This document shows positions 31,002 to 38,509 of a DNA stretch of 39,709 bases, piece after piece; positions within the stretch are counted from its first letter, which is position 1; each line of letters starts with the position of its first letter. The DNA is taken from NCBI GenBank assembly GCA_003563005.1, contig PWTC01000084.1, positions 1-39,709 of the forward strand, read 5' to 3'. The DNA comes from Candidatus Acetothermia bacterium. Its GTDB lineage: Bacteria; Bipolaricaulota; Bipolaricaulia; Bipolaricaulales; Bipolaricaulaceae. The position numbers were made by a program, and so were the translations under genes. A model generated the notes under the pieces. It had not been told where the DNA came from. It did no database searches and was given only the letters and a program-made list of their open reading frames with translations.

Positions 31002-32912
31002 ATGAGATACCCGCTGTTCGTGGCGCTTGCGCTGCTTGTGTGGGCAGGTTTGGCCCTGGGAGCAGTCCCTGGGGATCCTTTCGAGGTGAGAGTTCTCAGC
31101 GCCGTCGATGGGGACACCGTGGATGTCCGGGTCATGGATCCTCCGGAGGGCGTCTGGCTGCGGGAGCGCGTGCGCTTGCTCGGTTTCGACGCTCCGGAGA
31201 TCGGTGAGCCATACGCTGCCGAGGCCACTCGTCTGGTGCGTGAACTGGCGCGCAGCGGCAGGACGTGGTTGGAGCTGGACCGACAACTGCGCGACCCCTA
31301 CGACCGCCTGCTGGCCCACCTTTGGGTGGAAATCGACGAGGACTGGCTGCTTGTCGGTGAGGAGGTACTGCGCGCTGGACTGGCTCGGACGCTGTTCATC
31401 CCCCCGAACGATAGCTATTGGGACCGGTTGCGCAGGGCCGAACTCGAGGCCCAGGTACGTGGTGCAGGCATTTGGGGGGTGTTCGCCGAGCCGCTCTCGC
31501 TCCGTGAGCTGGAGGGGGATCCGGTTCGCTACGTGACTAAGGTTGTCTCCGTACGCATGACCATCGGTGAGATCCAGGCCACGACCGCTGGGGTGGTGCT
31601 GCACGCCGTTGGCTCCGGCATGGGATTCCATGCAGTGGTCGACGAGCCTGTCTGGGATGCCTTGGAGGGGCAGCTGAAAGCAGCCGTGGGTACGCGGATC
31701 GACGTGCGTGGGGAACTCGACTGGCGGAGGCTGGCCGACGGCCCGTTCATCCGCGTAGAGTGGGCCGAGCAGATCGAGCTAGTGGACGAGTGGCCCCGTG
31801 GGGGGTTCATCCACGGACCGTACACGGGGGCACCCGATGGCGCAGGCGTGACCGTGTCCTGGACGGCCGAGCCCCCTCTTCCTGGGCGTGTGGAGTACGG
31901 ACTCTGGGAGGAGTACGTGGCGACACAGGAGCTCCCACTCAGCGTAGCCTATAACCCAGACGCGGCCGAGGGCAGGGCGACGGCGCATGTCCGGCTGCAT
32001 GCACTGGATCCGAGCAGCCGCTACGCCTATCGCGTGGTGCTCGGGACGGAAGACGAAGAGGAATCCTCCCCAGTGGGGACATTCCACACGGCGCCACACG
32101 CGGGCGAGCCATTGGCCTTTGCCGTGATCGCCGACACCCAGTGGCAATGGGATGGCGTGAACCGCATCCAGCTCGTGGGAGATGCGCTGGCGTCAGATCC
32201 CAGCGAGCTGCACTTCATCCTCCACGGTGGGGACCTGGTGGAAAGCCCCATCCCGCGATTCTGGGACCACATGTTCTTCTCTCTCTCCGATGCCCTGTTG
32301 CGGGCTCCGTTCCTGCCGGTATTGGGCAATCACGAGCGCAATTCGCGCACGTATTACGAGCTGTTCACACTTCCCCCTGGCGGTGGACTGATGGACAAAC
32401 GCTGGTGGGCCTTGGAGTACGGTGATGTGGTGGTGATCGGCCTGGACACGAACGTGAACCGTCCGGGCGACTACACAGCGCAGGTCGAGTTCCTGCGCGA
32501 GCAGCTTTCGGGGGAACACGCCCACCGGTTTGTGATCTTCCACCACCCGGTGTTCACCTCGGATGCGATCTACGGCCCTGGGTCGGACGGATTACAGTTG
32601 CTTTTCCATCCCGTGTTCACCGAGATGGGTGTGAATATCGTGTTCACCGGGCACGCACACAACTACGAGCGGATAGAGCGCGACGGCGTGACGTACCTTG
32701 TGGTGGGCGGCGGAGGAGCGACGCTGCGTCCGTTGGCCGCTGAGCGCGTGGACGGCTCTCAGTTCTCCTGTGACGAGCACTACTTCTACGTGCGGGTGTT
32801 CACCGATCCCGAGGGGATTCGTGTGGAGGCGGTGAAGGTCGCCCGTCAGCTGAACGGTGAGGTCGTGCCCGCGAGCGGAATCCTGGACGCTTTCACGTTG
32901 CCGTCCGACTAG
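31002..32912 (+). CDS. Secreted thermonuclease-OB-purple acid phosphatase fusion
   Basis: Multidomain exported protein of 636 residues. Signal peptide (cleavage near ALGAVPG). Residues about 27-165 are a staphylococcal-nuclease domain: Asp36/Asp38 (VDGDTV), Arg58, Asp63 and Glu66 in VRLLGFDAPE, and Arg102 in DPYDRLLA match the calcium and catalytic residues. About 170-265 is OB-like. About 268-370 is a fibronectin-like PAP N-domain. About 375-600 is a metallophosphoesterase with ADTQ (378), GGD (409), GNHE (442-445), FHHPVF and GHAHNYE (550-556). It should cut nucleic acid and remove phosphate. Strong Shine-Dalgarno GAGGAGGTG; last gene of the ABC operon. Confidence 0.9.
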   Translation: MRYPLFVALALLVWAGLALGAVPGDPFEVRVLSAVDGDTVDVRVMDPPEGVWLRERVRLLGFDAPEIGEPYAAEATRLVRELARSGRTWLELDRQLRDPYDRLLAHLWVEIDEDWLLVGEEVLRAGLARTLFIPPNDSYWDRLRRAELEAQVRGAGIWGVFAEPLSLRELEGDPVRYVTKVVSVRMTIGEIQATTAGVVLHAVGSGMGFHAVVDEPVWDALEGQLKAAVGTRIDVRGELDWRRLADGPFIRVEWAEQIELVDEWPRGGFIHGPYTGAPDGAGVTVSWTAEPPLPGRVEYGLWEEYVATQELPLSVAYNPDAAEGRATAHVRLHALDPSSRYAYRVVLGTEDEEESSPVGTFHTAPHAGEPLAFAVIADTQWQWDGVNRIQLVGDALASDPSELHFILHGGDLVESPIPRFWDHMFFSLSDALLRAPFLPVLGNHERNSRTYYELFTLPPGGGLMDKRWWALEYGDVVVIGLDTNVNRPGDYTAQVEFLREQLSGEHAHRFVIFHHPVFTSDAIYGPGSDGLQLLFHPVFTEMGVNIVFTGHAHNYERIERDGVTYLVVGGGGATLRPLAAERVDGSQFSCDEHYFYVRVFTDPEGIRVEAVKVARQLNGEVVPASGILDAFTLPSD

Positions 32913-32941
32913 CCGCTCGCGGAAGGGGCAGCCGAGGACCG

Positions 32942-32994
32942 AGGGCTCGGCGTGGGGCGCTGGCTCGCTCTGACTGGTGCCCCCGCCGAGCCCT
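32942..32994. terminator. Bidirectional terminator hairpin between nuclease and DUF192 genes
   Basis: A perfect 11-bp stem (AGGGCTCGGCG with CGCCGAGCCCT) continues after a 1-nt bulge into GGGGC/GCCCC. It lies between the convergent genes. Confidence 0.7.
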
Positions 32995-33004
32995 GTTCAT
33001 GAAC

Positions 33005-33559
33005 TTACAGCCGGCGGATCTGGTCGACGTGAAGACGTGAGCCTGCGGTAATGCCTTTCGCGGAGAGCAGCCCCTCCTGTGCGGCCAGCACCCAGCGATG
33101 ACGCCCTGCGACGACTGCCGTGCTCGCGTCCTGAGCCACGCGCTGCACGGATGTGACCGTGCCGTCGGCCTGGATGACGGCCAGTTCGAGTGGAGCGCGC
33201 AGTCCGGTCATCGCGTAGGACGTGGTGGCCGTGGTACGCTCGCGTGTCTGGTCGTACAGCAACACCGTGGTGGCCAGGACAGCAGGCCCCGCTTGACCGA
33301 GGCCGGTGTTGCGGGACTCCACGGTGTTCGCCAGGCGCACCAGCAAGGTGACCGTGGTGTCATCGGGGTTGGTGACGACGATGATCGAAGTGGGCATCGC
33401 CGCGAGCGCTCCGGGCAGGTACGTCTCCGATCCGCGTTGAATCTGCGGTGCGACCGCGTAGAGCCCCACGATGAAGGCCAACGCGACGGCCACCAAGGCG
33501 ATGGCGCCGAGCTTGACGGCGGTGCCCCCGATCCGACGTTCCGTGACCTGTTGAGGCAT
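33005..33559 (-). CDS. Membrane-anchored DUF192 protein
   Basis: A 184-residue protein: cytoplasmic N-terminus, one transmembrane segment (about residues 15-38), then a DUF192-like outer domain (VRLANTVESRNTGL, ATTSYAMTGLRAPLELAVIQADGTVTSVQRV, RWVLAAQEGLLSAKGITAGSRLHVD). DUF192 is a small, secreted or anchored beta-barrel domain of unsettled function. AGGAGGATCCC precedes ATG 33559. It is divergent from an ArsR-type regulator with overlapping promoters, so it is a likely regulon member. Confidence 0.75.
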   Translation of the reverse strand: MPQQVTERRIGGTAVKLGAIALVAVALAFIVGLYAVAPQIQRGSETYLPGALAAMPTSIIVVTNPDDTTVTLLVRLANTVESRNTGLGQAGPAVLATTVLLYDQTRERTTATTSYAMTGLRAPLELAVIQADGTVTSVQRVAQDASTAVVAGRHRWVLAAQEGLLSAKGITAGSRLHVDQIRRL

Positions 33560-33570
33560 GGGATCCTCCT

Positions 33571-33606
33571 GATGGCTGTGTTTCTGTAGTTGTACAGTTA
33601 GCCATC
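33571..33606. promoter_or_regulatory. Nested inverted repeat, candidate ArsR operator
   Basis: GATGGCT (33571-33577) pairs with AGCCATC (33600-33606), and inside lies CTGTA-GTTG-TACAG (33584-33597). The inner palindrome overlaps the -35 box of the regulator promoter and the leader of the DUF192 gene, the usual site for an autoregulating ArsR protein. Confidence 0.5.
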
Positions 33607-33618
33607 TGTGCATATACT
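33590..33618 (+). promoter_or_regulatory. Sigma70-like promoter of the ArsR-type regulator
   Basis: TTGTAC (33590-33595), 17 nt, TATACT (33613-33618). The -10 box overlaps that of the divergent DUF192 promoter. Confidence 0.7.
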
Positions 33619-33642
33619 AGTGCGTGGACGATCACCTGTCAA
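33614..33642 (-). promoter_or_regulatory. Sigma70-like promoter of the DUF192 gene
   Basis: Minus strand consensus TTGACA (33642-33637), 17 nt, TAGTAT (33619-33614). Leader of about 48 nt with a Shine-Dalgarno. Confidence 0.75.
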
Positions 33643-33704
33643 GCAGCTGGCGTGAACGGGAACGCCGTGGCGGGCACAATCGTGCTCGAAGATGAGGAGG
33701 GGAG

Positions 33705-33995
33705 ATGCCCGATCAGTACGCCGCGTTCTTCAAGTGCTTCTGTGCCTCGTCGCGCAATCGGATGCTGAGGGTACTCGCGCAACACGGCGAGTTGTCCGTT
33801 GAGGAGATCGCACAGCGAGTCGGGCTGAAGGAACCCACCGTGTCGCGCCACCTCCAGCTCCTGCGCCTGCATGGTGTTGTCGAAGTCCGCCCCGAGCCAC
33901 CCATGCACTACTATTCGCTGAACGGTGATGTGGTTCCGCGGAGGTTCGCCGACTTCTTGGCCTTCCTCGGGTTGACGGGGTCGTCCGAGGCGTGA
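33705..33995 (+). CDS. ArsR-family winged-helix regulator
   Basis: A 96-residue transcription factor with a winged helix-turn-helix (LAQHGELSVEEIAQRVGLKEPTVSRHLQLLRLHGVVEVRPE). Near the N-terminus FFKCFCASSRNRML carries two cysteines as in some metal- or redox-sensing relatives, but no ELCVCDL arsenic/cadmium box is present, so the inducer is unknown. Shine-Dalgarno GATGAGGAGGGGAG. It probably represses its own and the divergent DUF192 promoter. Confidence 0.9.
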   Translation: MPDQYAAFFKCFCASSRNRMLRVLAQHGELSVEEIAQRVGLKEPTVSRHLQLLRLHGVVEVRPEPPMHYYSLNGDVVPRRFADFLAFLGLTGSSEA

Positions 33996-34039
33996 GGCGC
34001 GGTGACCCGCGGCGTGAGGAGGGGACGGGTGCTCGTGTG

Positions 34040-34076
34040 AGCCCCGTACGGGGGCTGTTCCGGGGGAGACCCCCGG
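34040..34076 (+). terminator. Two hairpins downstream of the ArsR gene
   Basis: AGCCCC/GGGGCT (34040-34056) and CCGGGGG-AGA-CCCCCGG (34060-34076) lie in the 166-nt gap before floA. There is no U tract. Possibly terminator plus leader structure. Confidence 0.4.
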
Positions 34077-34161
34077 AGACGGCCAAGGCAGGCCTGCGAC
34101 GAGGGCCGACCAGGGGACATCCGCGCGGAGCGTGCTCCAACTGCGGACAGGAGGCTTGGCA

Positions 34162-35055
34162 ATGGGCTTGACGATCTACGTGGTTGCGGGTATCGCGTTG
34201 TTCTTCGTGTGGCTCTTCTTCTACTTCGTGCCTGTTGGGCTCTGGATCTCGGCCCTTGCCGCGGGGGTCCCCGTAGGGCCGGGATCTCTGATCGGAATGC
34301 GGCTGAGGAAGGTCAGCCCACACAGGGTCGTGGGGCCGATGATCGCCGCATGGAAGGCGGGACTTCAGCCGTCGGCCTCAGGCCTTGAGGCCCACTACCT
34401 GGCCGGGGGGAGTGTAGATCGCGTCGTGCGGGCGCTCATCTCGGCGGACAAGGCGAGCATCGCGCTGGATTTCGAGCGGGCGGCGGCCATCGATCTGGCG
34501 GGACGTGACGTACACGACGCCGTAGCCATGTCGGTCAACCCGCGCGTAATCGACACCCCGCGCATCGGGGCGGTCGCCAGAGACGGCATCCAGCTCTATG
34601 CCCACGCCCGCGTAACCGTGCGTGCCAACATCGCCGCCCTTGTCGGAGGCGCTACCGAGGCGACGGTCATCGCCCGTGTGGGAGAGGGCATCGTATCTGC
34701 AATTGGCTCCGCATCCGACCATAAGGAAGTCCTCCGGAACCCCAACTCCATCTCCGAGCGGGTACTGGAGCGGGGACTGGACGCCGGCACGGCGTTCGAG
34801 ATCCTCTCCATCGACATCGCTGACATCGATGTGGGGCGCAACATCGGGGCTGAGCTCCAGATGGATCAGGCGACGGCCGATCTGCGGGTAGCGCAGGCTA
34901 AAGCTGAGCAACGTAGGGCGATGGCCGTCGCCCAGGAACAGGAGATGAAGGCCCTGGTGCAGGAGCGGCGCGCAGCCGTCGTGGAAGCCGAGGCCGAGGT
35001 CCCCCGGGCGATCGCGGGGGCATTCCGGAAAGGCCAGATGGGGGCCTTGAGCTAG
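34162..35055 (+). CDS. floA: Flotillin-like protein FloA, short C-terminus
   Basis: SPFH/UPF0365 membrane-scaffold protein that oligomerises in lipid microdomains, 297 residues. N-terminal membrane hairpin ([27 protein letters not shown]), then the family core RMRL-like [50 protein letters not shown], and [18 protein letters not shown] leading into an Ala/Glu-rich coiled coil. The C-terminus stops after [13 protein letters not shown], some 30 residues earlier than Bacillus FloA (about 331). No NfeD partner is adjacent. ATG 34162 has GGAGG upstream. Confidence 0.92.
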   Translation: MGLTIYVVAGIALFFVWLFFYFVPVGLWISALAAGVPVGPGSLIGMRLRKVSPHRVVGPMIAAWKAGLQPSASGLEAHYLAGGSVDRVVRALISADKASIALDFERAAAIDLAGRDVHDAVAMSVNPRVIDTPRIGAVARDGIQLYAHARVTVRANIAALVGGATEATVIARVGEGIVSAIGSASDHKEVLRNPNSISERVLERGLDAGTAFEILSIDIADIDVGRNIGAELQMDQATADLRVAQAKAEQRRAMAVAQEQEMKALVQERRAAVVEAEAEVPRAIAGAFRKGQMGALS

Positions 35056-35058
35056 GCT

Positions 35059-35283
35059 GTGGCTGGGTGGGGTGGAAGTGGGCAGCGGCTTGCCCTCCCG
35101 GCATGGGTATGTGGCTCCAGGGTTACGTTCGTGGGCGACCAAGTCGCGTTCTACCTGCTGGGCTCGGGTCTCAACCCCGGAGACTCGATCTGCCAAGCGG
35201 GACACAACGCCACCCCCGTTTGGGGACACAGCGAAGGAGACCTTGGTGGGATCGGGCCCATGGCTCGAGGACGCCCCGCGTAA
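35059..35283 (+). other. Unassigned 294-nt gap with one weak 74-codon frame
   Basis: Between floA and the large sensor gene there is no convincing gene. A GTG-started 74-codon frame (WVCGSRVTFVGDQVAFYLLGSG within it) has no Shine-Dalgarno and no family resemblance. I found no tRNA T-arm or riboswitch consensus. Confidence 0.3.
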
Positions 35284-35291
35284 GCCCACGG

Positions 35292-35322
35292 TTGAGGACG
35301 GGAGGGAGCTCTGTGATATATT
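35292..35322 (+). promoter_or_regulatory. Promoter of the MEDS/HD-GYP sensor
   Basis: TTGAGG (35292-35297) and TATATT (35317-35322), spacer 19 nt; the overlapping GATATA gives 17 nt. The GTG start follows at 35350 after GGGAAGAGGG. Confidence 0.45.
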
Positions 35323-35349
35323 CTGGTTGCCCGAGCTTGGGAAGAGGGC

Positions 35350-38340
35350 GTGGGCGGGCGTACGGCGAAAGGAGGCCGCCTGGCCAGCCGGGGAGCACGC
35401 AAGAGCTCAGGTGCAGGTGCCGGAGGAACTCCGCGCATCCTGGGTGACCTTCGCTTGGGCGACCATCTGTGCATCATCTACCGCAACGATGAGGAGCACC
35501 GTGCCATCCTGAGCGAGTACATGAGCCAAGGACTGCGCTTGGGGCAGCGGATGGTCTACATCGTGGACGCGCGCACGGCGCGGACCCTCCGCGGCTACCT
35601 GCGGGGGGCGGAGGTGGATGTGCCGGCCGCGGAGGAGCGCGGCCAGTTGGTGTTTCTCACGCGGGACGACGCCTACATGAGGGGAGGAGAGTTCGACCCG
35701 CAGGGGATGATCAGACTTCTTCGCGAGGAGACGCAGCGGGCGCTGGATGAGGGGTACGAGGGCCTGCGGGTGACGGGGGAGATGACATGGGCGCTGCGGG
35801 GGCTGCCTGGTTCGGAGCGGCTGATGGAGTACGAGGCGCTGCTGAACGAGTTCTTCCCTGGTTCGAAGGCCACGGCGCTCTGCCAGTACGACGCCCGGCA
35901 CTTTCCGGCGGAGGTCCTGCTCGATGTCCTGCGCACGCACCCCATCGCCGTCGTAGGGACGAAGGTCTACGACAACTTCTACTACGTGCCGCCGGAAGAG
36001 ATGCTCGCTGGGAAGAGCGCGGCGGCGACACTGGAGCGTTGGGTGGGGAGCCTGGAGGAGAACCGGCGGCTGACGGAGAGCTTGCGGGAGCACACAAGAG
36101 CGCTGGAGGAACGGCTAAAGGAGCTGGAGTGCCTGCGGGAGGTGCGGGAGCTCACCGCCCGTGAGGAGCTTCCTGTCCCCGAGCTTATGCAGGCGGCGCT
36201 GGAGCCGATCCGGCGGGGTTGGCGCTGGCCGGAGTGGGTGCAGGTGCGCATCGGCCTGGGGGAGTGGCACTACCAGACGGCCGGGTACCAGGAGACGCCG
36301 CACCGCATAACCGCGGAGATCCGCCGTCAGGACGAGCCGGTGGGCACGTTGGAGGTGAGCTACCCGGAACCAGCGCCGGCGGCCGAGCCGTTCCTCTCCG
36401 AGGAACGCGCGCTACTCGGGGCGCTTGCCACGCGGCTTGGCCAGGCGCTGACATCGCGCTGGCAGGATGAGAGGATCCTGCACCTGAACTCGGTGCTCAA
36501 GGCGATCCGCAACGTGAACCAGCTGATCGTGCGCGAGCGTGAGGAGGGGGCGCTGATCCGGGGGGCGTGCGCCATGCTGGCGGAGGCACGGGGGTTCTCG
36601 TTTGCGTGGATCGTGTTGCTGGACGAGGGGGGCAGACCTGCACGGTGGGACGGATCAGGGGTGGACGAGGAACTGGCTCAGCTGGTGAGTGCCTGGAGCG
36701 AGGGGAAACTGCCGCTCTGTGCCGAGCGGGCGCTGGGGAACGCACCGCCCGCGGTCATCGACGATCTGTCGCGGGATGGTGGGGGCTGCCCGGTAGCTGC
36801 GGGTCATCCTGGTGAGGCGGGGATGGCGGCGGCGATCCGGCACGAGGGGCGGGCGTACGGGGTGATGGCAGTGGGGCTGCCGCCGGGGTACGCGTCGGAC
36901 CCCGAGGAGCAGGCGCTGATGGCCGAGGTCGCGGGGGATCTGGGGTACGCGATTGCGGGGATTCGAGCCGAAGCGGCGCGGCGGGAGACGGAGCGGCAGC
37001 TCGGGCAGTTGATGGCGAACCTGCCGGGGATGGCCTACCGGTGTCGTGTGGACCGGGATTGGACGATGGAGTTCCTGAGCGAGGGATGCCGAGAACTCCT
37101 GGGGTACGCGCCCGAGGCGGTCGTGGGCAGCCGTGTTGTGGCGTACGGTGAGCTGGTCCACCCGGACGATCGGGAGCGGATCTGGGATGAAGTGCAGCAG
37201 GCGGTTGCACAACAGGAACTGTTCACCCTGACTTACAGGGTCCGCACGCGCGCGGGCGAGGAGAAGTGGGTGTGGGAACAGGGGGGCGCGGTCCTGCAGG
37301 ACACGGGTGAGGTTGTGCTTGAGGGGTTCATCACCGACGTCACGGACACCGTGCGTGCACAGGACGCGCTGCGGGAGAGCGAGGAGCACTACAGAACGCT
37401 GTTTGAGAGAACGACCAACCCGATCCTCGTCATCGACGTGGAGGGGAACTACTTGGATGGGAACGAGGCTGCGCTCTGGTTCCTCGAGTGCACGCGAGAG
37501 GAGCTTATCGGACGGAACGTGGCAGACATGCTTCCCCCGGGCGTGGACTCCGACGTTGTGATGCGCGCGCACAGAGAGCTGTGGAAGCGTGGTGGGAGGA
37601 TAGAGACCGACCACTATGTCAACGGCGTTCTGAAGACGCTTGACCTTACCATCACCCCAGGCTCTCGGCAGGGGAGGCCTGTCATCTGGGGTGTGGGGAC
37701 GGACATCACAGAACGCAAGCAGGCTGACGCGAGCTTGCGGGCAAGCAAGGAGCGGTACCGGCAGCTGTTTTCCGGAGTGGTGCTGTCCCTGGCGAGGCTC
37801 TCGGAGATGCGCGACCCGTACACGGCTGGGCATCAGCAGCGGGTGGCCGAGCTCGCCGGTGCGATCGCCGCGAGGATGGGCCTGGCGGATGAGCGGGTCG
37901 AGGCCCTGCGCATCGCCGCGCTCCTGCACGACATCGGCAAGTCATCCGTGCCGGCGGAGATCCTGAACAAGCCGACGAAGCTGAGCGAGCTGGAGTTCAG
38001 CATAGTGAAGGGGCACGTCCAGGCAAGCTATGACATCCTGGAGAGGATTCCCTTCGAGAGCCCGGTGGCGGAGGTTGTACTGCAGCACCATGAACGGCTG
38101 GACGGCTCGGGCTATCCGCAGGGGCTCGAGGGGGAGGAGATCCTGTTTGAGGCACGGATCCTGACGGTGGCCGATGTGGTGGAAGCGATGGCCTCGCACC
38201 GGCCGTATCGTCCGGCGTTGGGGGTCGACGAAGCCCTGGGGGAGATTCTGACCCACAGGGGACGGCTCTACGATCCCGATGTGGTGAAAGCCTGTGTGGC
38301 GCTCTTTGAGGAGGGCTTCGAGATCCCCCGGGCCGGATGA
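35350..38340 (+). CDS. MEDS-GAF-GAF-PAS-PAS-HD-GYP c-di-GMP phosphodiesterase
   Basis: A 996-residue cytosolic sensor. Order: MEDS domain about 33-215 (LRLGDHLCIIYRNDEEHRAIL, VTGEMTWALRG), coiled coil 230-285, GAF-like 285-400, GAF about 405-545, PAS about 555-680, PAS 690-810 and HD-GYP 815-996. The HD-GYP part has LLHDIGK with His860-Asp861 and HHERLDGSGYP (His913-His914, Gly921-Tyr922-Pro923), so it should hydrolyse c-di-GMP to GMP. MEDS domains (from DcmR-type regulators) bind small hydrocarbon-like ligands in some relatives. No membrane segment is seen. The GTG start is preceded by GGGAAGAGGG. The downstream GGDEF sensor may antagonise it. Confidence 0.9.
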   Translation: MGGRTAKGGRLASRGARKSSGAGAGGTPRILGDLRLGDHLCIIYRNDEEHRAILSEYMSQGLRLGQRMVYIVDARTARTLRGYLRGAEVDVPAAEERGQLVFLTRDDAYMRGGEFDPQGMIRLLREETQRALDEGYEGLRVTGEMTWALRGLPGSERLMEYEALLNEFFPGSKATALCQYDARHFPAEVLLDVLRTHPIAVVGTKVYDNFYYVPPEEMLAGKSAAATLERWVGSLEENRRLTESLREHTRALEERLKELECLREVRELTAREELPVPELMQAALEPIRRGWRWPEWVQVRIGLGEWHYQTAGYQETPHRITAEIRRQDEPVGTLEVSYPEPAPAAEPFLSEERALLGALATRLGQALTSRWQDERILHLNSVLKAIRNVNQLIVREREEGALIRGACAMLAEARGFSFAWIVLLDEGGRPARWDGSGVDEELAQLVSAWSEGKLPLCAERALGNAPPAVIDDLSRDGGGCPVAAGHPGEAGMAAAIRHEGRAYGVMAVGLPPGYASDPEEQALMAEVAGDLGYAIAGIRAEAARRETERQLGQLMANLPGMAYRCRVDRDWTMEFLSEGCRELLGYAPEAVVGSRVVAYGELVHPDDRERIWDEVQQAVAQQELFTLTYRVRTRAGEEKWVWEQGGAVLQDTGEVVLEGFITDVTDTVRAQDALRESEEHYRTLFERTTNPILVIDVEGNYLDGNEAALWFLECTREELIGRNVADMLPPGVDSDVVMRAHRELWKRGGRIETDHYVNGVLKTLDLTITPGSRQGRPVIWGVGTDITERKQADASLRASKERYRQLFSGVVLSLARLSEMRDPYTAGHQQRVAELAGAIAARMGLADERVEALRIAALLHDIGKSSVPAEILNKPTKLSELEFSIVKGHVQASYDILERIPFESPVAEVVLQHHERLDGSGYPQGLEGEEILFEARILTVADVVEAMASHRPYRPALGVDEALGEILTHRGRLYDPDVVKACVALFEEGFEIPRAG

Positions 38341-38438
38341 GCCCGAGTACCCGCGTCGATAGAAGACGACAGAAGGTCGGGGCAGAAGCCGGAAGGGCGT
38401 GGGCTGTGGGATACGTGGCGACAGGCGCGGCAGCTAGC

Positions 38439-38444
38439 TATACT
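38439..38444 (+). promoter_or_regulatory. Possible -10 box of the GGDEF sensor gene
   Basis: TATACT with a poor TGGCGA -35 17 nt upstream (38416-38421), in the 169-nt gap before the gene. Confidence 0.35.
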
Positions 38445-38509
38445 CCGCGGCGACCGGGCCTCAGCCCATCCCTCTCTTGATAGACCACGGCAGCAGACGG
38501 TGATCAGAA

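Noticed and set aside
35056-35349. tRNA or small RNA gene in the floA-sensor gap
   Set aside because: No T-arm GGTTCRA or acceptor-stem pairing and no terminator were found; left as unassigned.
38341-38509. c-di-GMP riboswitch ahead of the GGDEF gene
   Set aside because: The conserved GEMM-type motifs were not found; only a weak promoter is visible.
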